Assembly (NCBI GenBank): GCA_963811055.1
Contig: CAWEPQ010000019.1
Coordinates: 733,083 to 797,082, forward strand
Direction of reading: 5' to 3'
Origin: JACVRW01 sp963811055
GTDB lineage: Bacteria; Actinomycetota; Thermoleophilia; Solirubrobacterales; Thermoleophilaceae
Length of the DNA stretch: 64,000 nucleotides
Made by a program: the position numbers and the translations under genes. Numbering within the stretch: position 1 is the first letter of the stretch; each line of letters begins with the position of its first letter. Of the stretch, positions 14,426 to 22,451 are shown piece by piece. Under the pieces are notes generated by a model, which saw nothing but the letters and a program-made list of their open reading frames with translations, had not been told where the DNA came from and made no database searches.

Positions 14426-16804
14426 ATGGAAGACCGAAAGGGAACAATCCTGCGATCCAGGCAGGCGCTGGCCGCCGCCGTGGCGGTCGCATGCCTTGGC
14501 GTGTTCGGCGCGCTCGCGTGGCTGTCCCCGAGCTCGCCCGCGTCCGACACCACCCAGCCGCGGCTGGAGCACGCCTCGACCGCGGCGGCCGACCTGCCCC
14601 CGCACGGCCAGAGCGTTCCGGGAATGAGCGAGCGGGAGCTGCGCAAGCTCGAAACCGCCACGCTCGGCCCCGAGCACGCCCTCGAGCACGCCGCCATGAG
14701 GCGCGCGATGCGCGCGGCGCCCTCCGAGAAGCCGAGTCCCGCGAAGGCCGAGAAGATCCGGCAGGCTGCGATGGTCCAGGCCGCCGCGCTCGGCGAGCCG
14801 AGCGAGATCGGGCGCTGGGACTTCGACGCCACGGCCACGTTCCCGATCGTGGCGATCCACGCGGCTCTGCTTCCCACCGGGAAGGTGATGTTCTTCTCCT
14901 ATCCGCAGGTGCCCGAGTGGAAGAACTCCGCCGAGGCCTATCTGTGGGACCCGGTCACCAACGACATCACTCGCAAGGATCCACCGCTCTGGCTCGACCC
15001 CAAGGACGGGGTCAAGAAGCCGGCCAACATCTGGTGCGCCGGCCACACGTTCACCGCTGACGGCGAGCTTGTGGTGTTCGGCGGGAACCTCGACTTCGAG
15101 ACCGGGCCCACGGCCTGGAAGGGCCTCAACAAGGTCTACACGTTCAACCCCTGGTCGGAGACGTGGAAGGAGCAGCCAGACATGGCGCGCGGCCGCTGGT
15201 ATCCCACCGGCGTCCGGATGGCCGACGGCCGCATCCCGATCACGAGCGGGCTGGACGAGACCGGCCTCAACACGATGGACGAGGACATCGAGACCTTCAC
15301 GCCGGCGCCCGGGCTCAACGGGACCGGATCGATCAGCCTGGTGGGCAAGACGAGCGAGACGGTCAGCGGGCTGCCGCCGACGGGCGGCTATTACCCGCAC
15401 ATGTTCGCCATGCCCTCCGGTAACGCGCTCGTCGTGGGGCCGCAGCAGCACCAGACCTGGGTGCTGAAGAACTGGACCGGCACTGCCACCGACTGGTGGG
15501 ACCCGGTGGCGCAGATGAGCAAGCGACGGGTGTGGGGGACCGCGGTCCCGCTGCCCGGAGGCACCGGCGGCTCGACCAAGATCATGGCTCTCGGCGGCAG
15601 CACCTCCGACGAGCTGATTCCGTCGAACCCGACCACCGAGGTCTACGACGAGGCCCAGTCCGGACTCGGCTGGCAGACCGCCCAGCCCATGAACGTCGGC
15701 CGCGGGCACGCCAACACCGTGCTCCTGCCGGACGGCTCGATGGTCGAGGTCGGCGGCGGGGTCGGGCGCGACAACCTCTACGGCTCGCCGCTCCACGCCG
15801 CCGGGAACGAGCAGAAGCAGGTCGAGCTCTGGGATCCGCAGACGGGCGCGTGGCGCCTGGGGCCGGCTCAGGAAGAGAGCCGCGCGTATCACTCGACCGC
15901 CCTGCTGCTCCCGGACGGGCGCGTCATGTCGGCCGGGGACGAGTGGCACGGCGCCGGCGGAGCGGAGGGCACGTCCGCCGCCGCCAGCGACACGGCGGAG
16001 ATCTATGAGCCGCCCTACCTTTTCAAGCCCGGCCCGCGTCCGACGATCAGCTCCGCACCGGAGACCATCAAGGTCGGCGCCGGCTTCGGCGTCGGGACGC
16101 CCGACTCGAACGTGACCAAGGCCGTGCTCGTGGCTCCCGGCTCGGTCACGCACGCGGTGGACATGAACCAGCGGCTGATCCCGCTGGCGCTGACCAAGCG
16201 GACCAACTGCGTGGACCTCGTCGCTCCTCCTAACGCCAACGCCGCGCCGCCCGGCTACTACATGCTCTTCCTGCTCAACGACAAGGGCAAGCCCTCGATC
16301 GCCAAGTTCGTGAAGCTCACGACCGGCGGCACCGCGCCCGCCGCGTGCCCCGACGACCCACCCGATCCCCCCGATCCCCCCGATCCCCCGGACCCGCCCG
16401 ATCCCCCGGACCCGCCCGACCCCCCGAAGCCGCCGGACCCCCCGAAGCCGCCGAAGCCGCCGGTGGATCCGCCGGTGAACAAGGCGCCCGTGCTCGGCAA
16501 GCTCAAGGTCTCAGGCACCAAGATCAGCTTCCGGCTGAGCGAGCCCGGCATGGTGACCCTGGCATTCGAGCGCAGGGGGCGCGGCAACAGGGCTCGTTAC
16601 TCGAGGCTCGGCACGACGCTCACGCGCAAGGGCAGGACGGGCGCGAACTCCGTGTACTTCAACGCGCGCAAGCGCGGATTCAAGGTGGGCCGGTACCGCG
16701 TGATCGCACGCGCTAAGGACTCCACGGGCAAGCGCTCCGCCACCGTGCGGGCACCCTTCCGGGTGAGCCTGTTCGCGCGCCTGTCCTGGCGCCTGGCGCC
16801 CTAG
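14426..16804 (+). CDS. Galactose/glyoxal oxidase-like radical copper oxidase, exported
   Basis: A 792-residue envelope protein. Residues ~10-35 form an N-terminal signal/anchor helix (ALAAAVAVACLGVFGALAWL), and ~130-520 a kelch-type beta propeller. It retains the ligands of galactose-oxidase-type enzymes: Cys in IWCAGHTFT (Tyr-Cys crosslink partner), Tyr in RGRWYPTGV, Tyr-His in SRAYHSTALL and a distal His in SVTHAVDMNQR. A DUF1929-like domain follows, then an Asp-Pro-Pro-rich linker and a ~100-residue Ig/fibronectin-like basic C-terminal domain. It should oxidise alcohols or aldehydes to give H2O2, as Streptomyces GlxA does in cell-wall glycan processing. The catalase nearby may be relevant. 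Confidence 0.85.
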   Translation: MEDRKGTILRSRQALAAAVAVACLGVFGALAWLSPSSPASDTTQPRLEHASTAAADLPPHGQSVPGMSERELRKLETATLGPEHALEHAAMRRAMRAAPSEKPSPAKAEKIRQAAMVQAAALGEPSEIGRWDFDATATFPIVAIHAALLPTGKVMFFSYPQVPEWKNSAEAYLWDPVTNDITRKDPPLWLDPKDGVKKPANIWCAGHTFTADGELVVFGGNLDFETGPTAWKGLNKVYTFNPWSETWKEQPDMARGRWYPTGVRMADGRIPITSGLDETGLNTMDEDIETFTPAPGLNGTGSISLVGKTSETVSGLPPTGGYYPHMFAMPSGNALVVGPQQHQTWVLKNWTGTATDWWDPVAQMSKRRVWGTAVPLPGGTGGSTKIMALGGSTSDELIPSNPTTEVYDEAQSGLGWQTAQPMNVGRGHANTVLLPDGSMVEVGGGVGRDNLYGSPLHAAGNEQKQVELWDPQTGAWRLGPAQEESRAYHSTALLLPDGRVMSAGDEWHGAGGAEGTSAAASDTAEIYEPPYLFKPGPRPTISSAPETIKVGAGFGVGTPDSNVTKAVLVAPGSVTHAVDMNQRLIPLALTKRTNCVDLVAPPNANAAPPGYYMLFLLNDKGKPSIAKFVKLTTGGTAPAACPDDPPDPPDPPDPPDPPDPPDPPDPPKPPDPPKPPKPPVDPPVNKAPVLGKLKVSGTKISFRLSEPGMVTLAFERRGRGNRARYSRLGTTLTRKGRTGANSVYFNARKRGFKVGRYRVIARAKDSTGKRSATVRAPFRVSLFARLSWRLAP
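16358..16476 (+). repeat. In-frame (D/K)PP tandem repeat linker
   Basis: About 13 imperfect 9-nt units (CCCGATCCC, then CCCGAAGCC-type) inside the oxidase gene encode a PPDPPDPP...PPKPP spacer between the catalytic module and the C-terminal domain. It probably acts as a stiff wall-spanning arm. Such arrays are prone to length variation. Confidence 0.85.
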
Positions 16805-17229
16805 CCGGCAGGTCCGTCGAGCACGAAGAACTCGACCGTGTGCTCGGGGTCGAACACGATCTGGCTGTGGTAGGCCAGGACGCGTCGGCCCGTGATCCGC
16901 TCGATGCTCTCCTGGGTCGGCGCGGCCATGGCTGCCTGGAAGCGCAGACGGTAGGTACGAACGAGCTCGGCCTCGCCCCTGTCGATCAGGGTCCGCTCGT
17001 TGCGCGTGAGGCCGCCCTTCATGACGCAGAAGACGTAGTTGTCGTTGAGATAGGTCTTCGCGTCGGTGGGACCCTTGCCGTAGAACTCCTTCTTCAGGCC
17101 CACCATCGCGTTAGAGATCTGCTGCCTGACTGACTGCGAGCGCTCCATGTCCACGCCGGAGCTCCAGTCCGGCTTCGTCAGGCGATCGGCCTCTTGGTCC
17201 GTCTTGGTGTTCGAATCGAATTCCGGCAT
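16801..17229 (-). CDS. MpsC/DUF2294-family protein, paralogue 2 (divergent)
   Basis: A 142-residue relative of the other two MpsC-type proteins. It shares the order of motifs: QQISNAMVGLKKEFYGKGPT (family NEMVRIYKEIFGRGPT), YVFCVMKGGLTRNERTLIDRG, FQAAMAAPTQESIERITGRR and AYHSQIVFDPE. It is more diverged and has a ~28-residue charged N-terminal extension. It converges on the copper oxidase gene, overlapping its stop by 4 nt. The upstream leader conserved between paralogues 1 and 3 is not evident here. Its function is unknown beyond the family. Confidence 0.7.
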   Translation of the reverse strand: MPEFDSNTKTDQEADRLTKPDWSSGVDMERSQSVRQQISNAMVGLKKEFYGKGPTDAKTYLNDNYVFCVMKGGLTRNERTLIDRGEAELVRTYRLRFQAAMAAPTQESIERITGRRVLAYHSQIVFDPEHTVEFFVLDGPAG

Positions 17230-17804
17230 GGCGCGTTCATGCTAGTTCGCTGGGTAGAAACGCCGGGCAGGACGAGGTCCAGTCCTCTGTTGCGCTGGAA
17301 GTCTCTAGGAGAGTTCCCGCGTCCGGGAAGCTCTGGGAGTCTCTCGGAAAAGTCCCGGGCCCCGCCTCCGCCCGACGTAACCCAACTACCCGAAACGACC
17401 ATCCCGAACCGAAGACGCGAGTAGCGGAACGCGGGCCCGGAGCCGACCGCGACGCGACCAGCGACGTTCCCGCGCTCCTTCACACCCGGCCGGGCGAACT
17501 GAATGCCCTATAGGCCGGGGAGCGACGCACTTTTTCCCGCCCCCGCAGCCTGTAAACGCGGGAGGCGGCGCTGACTGTTTGATCAGTCGTTGCGGCGACC
17601 GCCTCAGCGGACGGCCGCGCAGCCTGTTCACGCCCAACATGCCGCTTCGCTTGGCCTCACGGCTCGAGTCCAGCGAACAGGACCAAGATTCGCGACCAAG
17701 CAAGGTCGGGTGAGGCCCGACGGGCAGGCCCGCGCACGATCTCCGAGGAAATGACCAAGCTGCACTCGGAGCCATCTCGGTCGAACTCTTCATCCTCGCG
17801 TCGC
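17230..17804. other. Intergenic region, no supported gene
   Basis: About 575 nt between the divergent MpsC paralogue 2 and the small membrane protein at 17842. I see only short or compositionally odd ORFs, no tRNA-like cloverleaf and no repeated element. A weak 5-bp hairpin (GACTG/CAGTC) lies near 17573-17588. It may hold promoters for both flanking genes. Confidence 0.5.
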
Positions 17805-17829
17805 GTTTGCCCCGTGCGAACCCGGGCAC
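17805..17829 (+). promoter_or_regulatory. Candidate stress-sigma promoter
   Basis: GTTT (17805-17808), 15 nt, GGGCAC (17824-17829) lies 12 nt before the ATG of the small membrane protein. It resembles GNNT-N15-GGGTAY with one -10 change (T to C). The short distance would give an almost leaderless message. Confidence 0.35.
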
Positions 17830-17841
17830 CTACGAACCACC

Positions 17842-18129
17842 ATGGGAACGCCCAAGCTGATGATCGTGGTGGCAGGCGCCACAGCACTTGTCACAGCCGC
17901 GATAGCGATCCTCGCATTCGGCACTTGGTGGGCGCTGGCGATCGCGCTCGCCGCGCACGCCGTCGCGACGATCGCTGTCGTCGGATACGCCATACGAAGT
18001 GCCAATCAGGCCCACGGGAAGCCCGACCCCGTAACCGAGGCGGCAATAGAAGATGAGCAGCGCGACCTGAAAGAACGGCGCCGCAAGACCGGCCAGATCA
18101 GTCCGGCGAAGGACTACGAAGTCTTCTAG
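17842..18129 (+). CDS. Small two-helix membrane protein
   Basis: A 95-residue protein. Residues ~5-30 (LMIVVAGATALVTAAIAILA) and ~30-52 (WWALAIALAAHAVATIAVVG) form a helical hairpin in the membrane, followed by a charged cytoplasmic tail (EDEQRDLKERRRKTGQI). Such short hairpin proteins are common among actinobacterial stress-induced genes. ATG 17842 is the only sensible start. It converges on MpsC paralogue 3 with an 18 nt gap. No family name is recognised. Confidence 0.65.
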   Translation: MGTPKLMIVVAGATALVTAAIAILAFGTWWALAIALAAHAVATIAVVGYAIRSANQAHGKPDPVTEAAIEDEQRDLKERRRKTGQISPAKDYEVF

Positions 18130-18147
18130 TCGCCGTTACGGCCGGGA

Positions 18148-18543
18148 TCAGCTACCCGGGGCCATGCGCTCCAGGTAGAAGACCTCGGACGAGACATCTT
18201 GGTCCACGTCGATGCCCGACACGAAGGCCCGCACCTTGCGGCCGGTGATCTGCTCCACCGAACCGCGGAAGTCGTTCTCGCTGGCGTGCTGGAAGAACAT
18301 CCGCACCTCGCGCAGCCTCTGATCCTCGCCGAGCTCCACCATCTTGCGCTCCGCAGGCGTCAGCGAATCCTCGAGGGTGCATAACAGGGCGTCTGGGCCG
18401 GCCCAGTCCGCGCGGACGCGGGTCGGACCGCGGCCGAAGATCTCCTTGTATATCCGCACCATCTCGTTGCAGAGCTGCGAGGTGACGCCCTGGCTGGAGT
18501 GCGGTCGGCCGTCGGTCTGGGCAATCCGGTCGCGTTCGATCAT
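18148..18543 (-). CDS. MpsC/DUF2294-family protein, paralogue 3
   Basis: A 131-residue protein very similar to paralogue 1 at 11579: LCNEMVRIYKEIFGRGPTRV, RADWAGPDALLCTLEDSLTP, VRMFFQHASENDFRGSVEQI and RKVRAFVSGIDVDQDVSSEV are shared nearly residue for residue. The two genes therefore arose by recent duplication, and the ~45 nt leader upstream (18575-18619) was copied and kept as well. ATG at 18543. A role in envelope or ion-gradient stress follows only from the family name. Confidence 0.8.
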   Translation of the reverse strand: MIERDRIAQTDGRPHSSQGVTSQLCNEMVRIYKEIFGRGPTRVRADWAGPDALLCTLEDSLTPAERKMVELGEDQRLREVRMFFQHASENDFRGSVEQITGRKVRAFVSGIDVDQDVSSEVFYLERMAPGS

Positions 18544-18574
18544 CTGGTCTCCAACGTTCCTCTGAAAGCGAGGC

Positions 18575-18619
18575 CGCGCGAGAGGAAGAGGAACCTGAAG
18601 ACCAGACGGGCGACTGCTG
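18575..18619 (-). promoter_or_regulatory. Leader segment shared with MpsC paralogue 1
   Basis: This is the minus-strand counterpart of 11499-11542, lying ~32-76 nt upstream of the MpsC paralogue 3 ATG. The blocks CAGCAGTCGCCCGTCTGG and CCTCTTCCTCTCGCGCG are identical in both copies. The sequence downstream toward the ATG is not conserved, which argues for selection on this block. Confidence 0.55.
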
Positions 18620-18728
18620 CTGCTCGGTCACGATAGACCGTCCCGTCTCGTCTGTCGATCCGGTGGGACCTACTTCGAGGAGGAGCCGGGGAAGCACCCG
18701 CGACCCAGGGCCGGCACCGAACTGCAGC

Positions 18729-18753
18729 GCATGTCATCGCTCAGGATGGGTAC
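18729..18753 (+). promoter_or_regulatory. Candidate sigma-B-type promoter of the 82-residue basic protein
   Basis: GCAT (18729-18732), 15 nt, GGGTAC (18748-18753) matches GNNT-N14-16-GGGTAY completely. It lies 40 nt upstream of the ATG at 18794, with GGAGG between. Confidence 0.4.
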
Positions 18754-18793
18754 AGGGCGAGCGACCGGGCCAGACGAGGATTGGAGGACGACG

Positions 18794-19042
18794 ATGGCGA
18801 AGGACCACGGACCCAGCGTGAAGGACGACAAGCAGTACGAGGGCCTCCGTAAGAAGGGCATGAGCAAGGAGCGCGCGGCCAAGATCGCCAACACTCCGGA
18901 CGCCTCCAGCAAGGGAGGCAAGAACAGCCACAGCGGCGGGTCCAGCCAGAGCAGCAAGAGCAGCGGCTCGGGCAGCGGCGGCAACCGCGCGCAGAAGCAG
19001 GCAGCCGGCCGCAAGGGCGGCAAGAAGGCGAGCAAGAGCTGA
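18794..19042 (+). CDS. Small basic disordered protein (DUF7218-like)
   Basis: An 82-residue protein starting at an ATG behind GGAGG. The N-terminal half is structured-looking and charged (MAKDHGPSVKDDKQYEGLRK, SKERAAKIANTPDASSKGG). The rest is a Ser/Gly/Lys low-complexity tail (SSGSGSGGNRAQKQ, GRKGGKKASKS). The KDDKQYEGLRKKGMSKERAA pattern is a recurrent small actinobacterial family sometimes listed as DUF7218 or as a Rho-N-like helix; it may bind nucleic acid. A good sigma-B-like promoter candidate precedes it, in keeping with its stress-gene neighbours. Confidence 0.7.
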   Translation: MAKDHGPSVKDDKQYEGLRKKGMSKERAAKIANTPDASSKGGKNSHSGGSSQSSKSSGSGSGGNRAQKQAAGRKGGKKASKS

Positions 19043-19053
19043 GGGTCGCGCCT

Positions 19054-19078
19054 GCTTGACGGCGGCGCCGCCGGGTAT
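19054..19078 (+). promoter_or_regulatory. Candidate sigma-B-type promoter of the 159-residue helical protein
   Basis: GCTT (19054-19057), 15 nt, GGGTAT (19073-19078) is a full match to GNNT-N15-GGGTAY. It sits only 9 nt before the ATG at 19088, so the message would be nearly leaderless. Confidence 0.4.
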
Positions 19079-19087
19079 GCGCCGCCC

Positions 19088-19567
19088 ATGCCAACACTTA
19101 CCCCACTTGACGAGAAGCTCGGCGAGGTGCTCGGACTCGCCCAGGCGGCCCAGAACGCGACGGAGCACGTGTCGAAGATGGAGGGCGCCGACGCCCACAG
19201 CGACCTGCTCGAGCGCATGAACTCCGAGGCCGAGGAGACCGAGCGCCGCACCGACGCCCTGGTGGACACCCTCGAGGGCCGCAAGACCGCGATCCGAGAG
19301 CTCGCTCAGGAGACCAAGAGCGAGGCCGAGGAGATGATGACGACCTACCTCGAGGACGAGGAGGAGGCGCTCGACGGCTTCGAGTTCCTGACGATGGCCG
19401 AGGCGGGCGAGCTAGGGCACTGGGAGATCGTCCAGACGATGGCCAAGACCATCGGCGACCAGAGCACGACCGAGCTCGCCGATTGGGCGGTCGACGTGCA
19501 GCGCCGTCACTTCGACGGAGTACGCGAGAGCAGCCTCGAGCTGGCGGTGGAGGAAGTCGGCGACTGA
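19088..19567 (+). CDS. Ferritin-like/coiled-coil protein, paralogue of 11974-12471
   Basis: A 159-residue acidic helical protein homologous to the gene next to Mn-catalase: LGEVLGLAQAAQNATEHV aligns with VAEVLGLAMAAQDSTRLV, and DGFEFLTMAEAGELGHWEIV with DGFEFLTMAEAGEVGHWAIV. A Glu-rich coiled coil occupies residues ~40-90. The highly conserved EFLTMAEAGExGHW segment is the best candidate for a functional site (Glu and His on one helix). It has no signal peptide. Two separately promoted copies near stress genes suggest a protective role, perhaps metal or peroxide related (inference). Confidence 0.65.
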   Translation: MPTLTPLDEKLGEVLGLAQAAQNATEHVSKMEGADAHSDLLERMNSEAEETERRTDALVDTLEGRKTAIRELAQETKSEAEEMMTTYLEDEEEALDGFEFLTMAEAGELGHWEIVQTMAKTIGDQSTTELADWAVDVQRRHFDGVRESSLELAVEEVGD

Positions 19568-19702
19568 CGGATGTGATGCTGTAGGTGCATCGCATCGTCA
19601 GTCGACATCAGTTTCACGAGCCCCCCGGCGTCGGAGCTCCCCGAGGAGTTTCAGCCGCGCACGCTGCGCCGCCGTGCTCTGCAGGCGCTGGCCGCCCTGG
19701 GA

Positions 19703-20656
19703 GTGCTCGGGGCGGTCGTGCTGCTCACCCCGGGCCTGGGCGAGGTCCGAGAACAGCTGACCGGCGCGGATCCCGCCTGGCTCGCCCTGGCCACCGTGCT
19801 CGAGGCGTTGTCGTTCGCGTCGTACGTGGTCATGTTCGGTCCGATCTTCTGCACCGGCCTCCGGTGGCGCAGAAGCTGGCAGATCGGCGGGTCTGAGCTC
19901 GCGGCCGGCTCGCTGGTGCCCGCCAGCGGCGCCGCCGGGCTGGCGCTCGGCGCCTGGGTGCTCAACAAGGGAGGGATGGACGGCGAGCGGATCGCGCGCC
20001 GCTCCGTGGCGTTCTTCCTGATCAAGAGCTCTGTGAACTTCGTGGCCGTGGCGGTGGTGGGAACGACGATGGCGCTGGGTCTGTTCGGCCCCGAGCAGTC
20101 GCTCTGGCTGACCGCCTTCCCCGCGGCGGCGTCGGTGATCGCGCTCGGCGCCGTGGTGGCGGTGGCGCGTCTCGGGCCAGGCCGCGCGCCCGCGTCCCAC
20201 GAGTCGCGCCTTCGGCGCGCGGCAGGCCACACCAGGCGCGCGCTCACCGACGGGAGCGCCGAGGCGATCAAGATCCTCCGCTCGGGTAACACCCGCGTGC
20301 TGGCGGGGTCGTTCGGCTACTGGGCGTTCGACAACGCGGTGCTCTGGGCCACCTTCCACGCGTTCGGCCTGTCCCCGCCGATTACCGTGATCCTCATGGG
20401 CTACCTGATCGGCCAGCTGGGCGGCCTGCTCCCGATCCCGGGCGGCGTCGGCGGCATCGACGGCGGCCTGATCGGCACTCTGATCGTCTACGGAGCGCCC
20501 GCGGCGGGCACCGCCGCAGCGGTGCTCGCCTACCGCGTGATCCTCTTCTGGCTGCCGCTGATCGCCGGCGGCTTCGCGTTCGCCTCGCTGCGCAAGGACA
20601 TGCCCACCGGGGGCGAGCTCGCCACGTGTGCTCCGGCCATCGCCGCCCAGCAATGA
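19703..20656 (+). CDS. YbhN/UPF0104-type flippase-like membrane protein, copy 1
   Basis: A 317-residue polytopic protein of the lysylphosphatidylglycerol-synthase transmembrane (UPF0104/YbhN) family, with about eight helices and the family signature near the C-terminus (GQLGGLLPIPGGVGGIDGGL). The GTG at 19703 lies inside the first hydrophobic helix. Upstream codons in frame encode a sensible N-terminus (ELPEEFQPRTLRRRALQALA), but no ATG/GTG/TTG precedes it before a stop near 19572, so the real start may be a rare codon. Its last bases overlap the glutaredoxin ATG. A second, more distant copy is at 43015. Family members flip or translocate lipid or polyprenyl substrates. Confidence 0.8.
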   Translation: MLGAVVLLTPGLGEVREQLTGADPAWLALATVLEALSFASYVVMFGPIFCTGLRWRRSWQIGGSELAAGSLVPASGAAGLALGAWVLNKGGMDGERIARRSVAFFLIKSSVNFVAVAVVGTTMALGLFGPEQSLWLTAFPAAASVIALGAVVAVARLGPGRAPASHESRLRRAAGHTRRALTDGSAEAIKILRSGNTRVLAGSFGYWAFDNAVLWATFHAFGLSPPITVILMGYLIGQLGGLLPIPGGVGGIDGGLIGTLIVYGAPAAGTAAAVLAYRVILFWLPLIAGGFAFASLRKDMPTGGELATCAPAIAAQQ

Positions 20657-20949
20657 CCGATCAGCTGCTCAGGCTCTATCAGGCGGAATGGTGCCCCTAC
20701 TCGCGGCTGGTGCGACAGCGGCTGACCGAGCTCGGCGTGCCGTTCGCCGCGCTTCAAGTGGAGGCCGAGCCAGAGGACCGTGCCGAGATGCGCATGGCCA
20801 CGGGCACGGACACGATCCCGGTGGCCGTCCTCCCGGACGGCACCGTGCTCACCGGCGAGGCCGAGGAGATCGTGCGCGCGCTCGACCTGCGCTTCGACGA
20901 GGGCCCCGAGGCCGAGCGGCACCGCGAGAAGGCACGCAACCACCGCTAG
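20653..20949 (+). CDS. Glutaredoxin-like protein
   Basis: A 98-residue thioredoxin-fold protein whose ATG overlaps the membrane-protein stop (ATGA). The redox motif is CPYS in LYQAEWCPYSRLVRQRL, a one-Cys active site as in monothiol glutaredoxins. The cis-Pro segment (GTDTIPVAVLPDGTVLTG) and a C-terminal charged helix follow. Actinobacteria often use mycothiol in place of glutathione, so it may act as a mycoredoxin-like protein, though classical mycoredoxins have CGYC-type or related motifs. Cotranscription with a membrane protein has no obvious explanation. Confidence 0.8.
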   Translation: MTDQLLRLYQAEWCPYSRLVRQRLTELGVPFAALQVEAEPEDRAEMRMATGTDTIPVAVLPDGTVLTGEAEEIVRALDLRFDEGPEAERHREKARNHR

Positions 20950-20954
20950 CCGCG

Positions 20955-22451
20955 TCAGGGCGCGGGGCGGCTCTCCAGCGGGTGCACCGCGGGACCCTGC
21001 AGCACGGAACCGTCAGCGGCGAATCGCGACGCGTGGCAGGGGCAGTCCCAGGTGCGCTCGGCGTCGTTCCAGGCGAGGATGCAGCCGAGGTGGGTGCAGC
21101 GGGCCGAGACGGCGTGCACCTTGCCGTCCTCGTCTCGCGAGACGGCCACCTGCCGGCCATGCCTCGACACGACCTTGCCCTGACCGGGCGCGAGATCGTC
21201 GGCGCTGTCCCCCGAGCGCCGTGTGATGCGGTCCGCGAAGAAGTGGAACCCGACGTTCGCGTTCTCCTTGACGAGGGACTTGGCGGAGGAGAACGGGGTC
21301 AGGCGATTGGAGTCGAAGAACTCCTGCCGCGGGTTATGCCGCCCAGCGATCGCGTCGGTCACGATCTCCGCCGCCGAGGCGGCCATGGCGAGCCCCCACT
21401 TGCGATAGCCCGTGGCCACGTAGCTGCCCCGCGAGCGGGGCGTCAGCCGGCCGATGAGCGGGGCCCCGTCCGCCGAGTAGTTGTCCTGGGACGACCACCG
21501 GTAGGCCACCTCGCCGGCATCGAAGTGCTGGCGGGTGAACTCCTCGAGCGCGGCATACCGCGGGGTGGTGCGCCCGCCCTGGCCTACCTTGTGACCCTCC
21601 CCGCCGACAATCACAAGCTCGCGTCCGCCGACCGGATGGAAGCGCAGCGAGCGGGTGGGCGACGAGGCACTGATGAACATCCCCTCGGCCGCCTCGCCGG
21701 TGAGCGGCGCGGCCACGCAGTACGAGCGCTCCGCATGCACGCGGGCGAAGAACAGCCCGCGGTCGGGGAACGGGAAGTGCGTGGCGATCACCACGTGGTC
21801 GGCCGTTACCTTCCCCCCAGTCGTCTCGACAGTGCAGGGCACCCCGTCATGGAGCCGGAGCGCGCGCGTCTCCTCGAAGAGACGCGCGCCGCCGCGCTCG
21901 ACCGTGGTGGCAAGCGCGGCGAGGAACTTCTGCGGGTGGAACTCGGCCTGGTTTTCCACCCTGATGGCGCCGGCGGTGGGATAGGGGAGAGGGACGTGGC
22001 TCACGAAGGAGGCGTCCAGCCCGGCCGCTGCGGCGGCCACCACCTCGGCCTCGACCGCCGCGAGGTCGTCGGACGAGGCCGCGTACGTGTAGTTCGGGCG
22101 GCGGCGGAAGTCGCAGTCGATCTCGAGCTCCTCCGTGAGCGCGGCGATTCGCGCCAGCCCGGCCTCGTTGGCCGCCGCGTAGGCGCGTGCGCCCTCCGGT
22201 CCGAACCGCTCGGTGAACTCGGCGTAGACCAGCTGATGCAGGGAGCTGAGCTTGGCGGTGGTGTGCCCGGTCACGCCCGTGCCCACCCGGTGCTGGTCGA
22301 TCACGGCCACCTCGAGTCCCTCGCGCTGCAGAAGGAGGGCGCTCAGCAGCCCCGTGATGCCGGCGCCGACCACGAGAGCGTCCGCGCGGAGGTCGTGGTC
22401 GAGCCGCGGGTACGAGCTCCCGGGTCCGGTGGCCAACCAGAGCGACTCCAT
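20955..22451 (-). CDS. FAD-dependent oxidoreductase with C-terminal Rieske [2Fe-2S] domain
   Basis: A 498-residue protein. Residues ~20-385 are a DAO/glycine-oxidase-type flavoprotein (DALVVGAGITGLLSALLL at the FAD site, GVTGHTTAKLSSLHQLVY, and ATGYRKWGLAMAASAAEIV near the end). Residues ~420-498 are a Rieske domain with both ligand pairs (CTHLGCILAWN and WDCPCHASRF). Such fusions are widespread in soil actinobacteria and spore-formers; the substrate is unknown. ATG 22451 overlaps the stop of the upstream ku gene by one base, placing it at the end of a four-gene operon with two Ku proteins and a TetR-phosphatase fusion. Confidence 0.87.
   Translation of the reverse strand: MESLWLATGPGSSYPRLDHDLRADALVVGAGITGLLSALLLQREGLEVAVIDQHRVGTGVTGHTTAKLSSLHQLVYAEFTERFGPEGARAYAAANEAGLARIAALTEELEIDCDFRRRPNYTYAASSDDLAAVEAEVVAAAAAGLDASFVSHVPLPYPTAGAIRVENQAEFHPQKFLAALATTVERGGARLFEETRALRLHDGVPCTVETTGGKVTADHVVIATHFPFPDRGLFFARVHAERSYCVAAPLTGEAAEGMFISASSPTRSLRFHPVGGRELVIVGGEGHKVGQGGRTTPRYAALEEFTRQHFDAGEVAYRWSSQDNYSADGAPLIGRLTPRSRGSYVATGYRKWGLAMAASAAEIVTDAIAGRHNPRQEFFDSNRLTPFSSAKSLVKENANVGFHFFADRITRRSGDSADDLAPGQGKVVSRHGRQVAVSRDEDGKVHAVSARCTHLGCILAWNDAERTWDCPCHASRFAADGSVLQGPAVHPLESRPAP

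Noticed and set aside
13424..16153. 909-residue open frame on the minus strand
   Set aside because: It is antisense to the copper oxidase, DUF2243 and upstream sequence. The composition is His/Arg/Gly-rich with no motif, as expected of an antisense frame at high GC.
16358..16476. Tandem repeat considered as a CRISPR-like array
   Set aside because: Units are 9 nt without spacers and lie in frame inside a gene, encoding a DPP/KPP linker.
17386..17829. 147-residue minus-strand frame in the largest intergenic gap
   Set aside because: It is rich in Arg, Pro, Ser and Cys without a domain, lacks a ribosome binding site and overlaps the promoter region of the small membrane protein.
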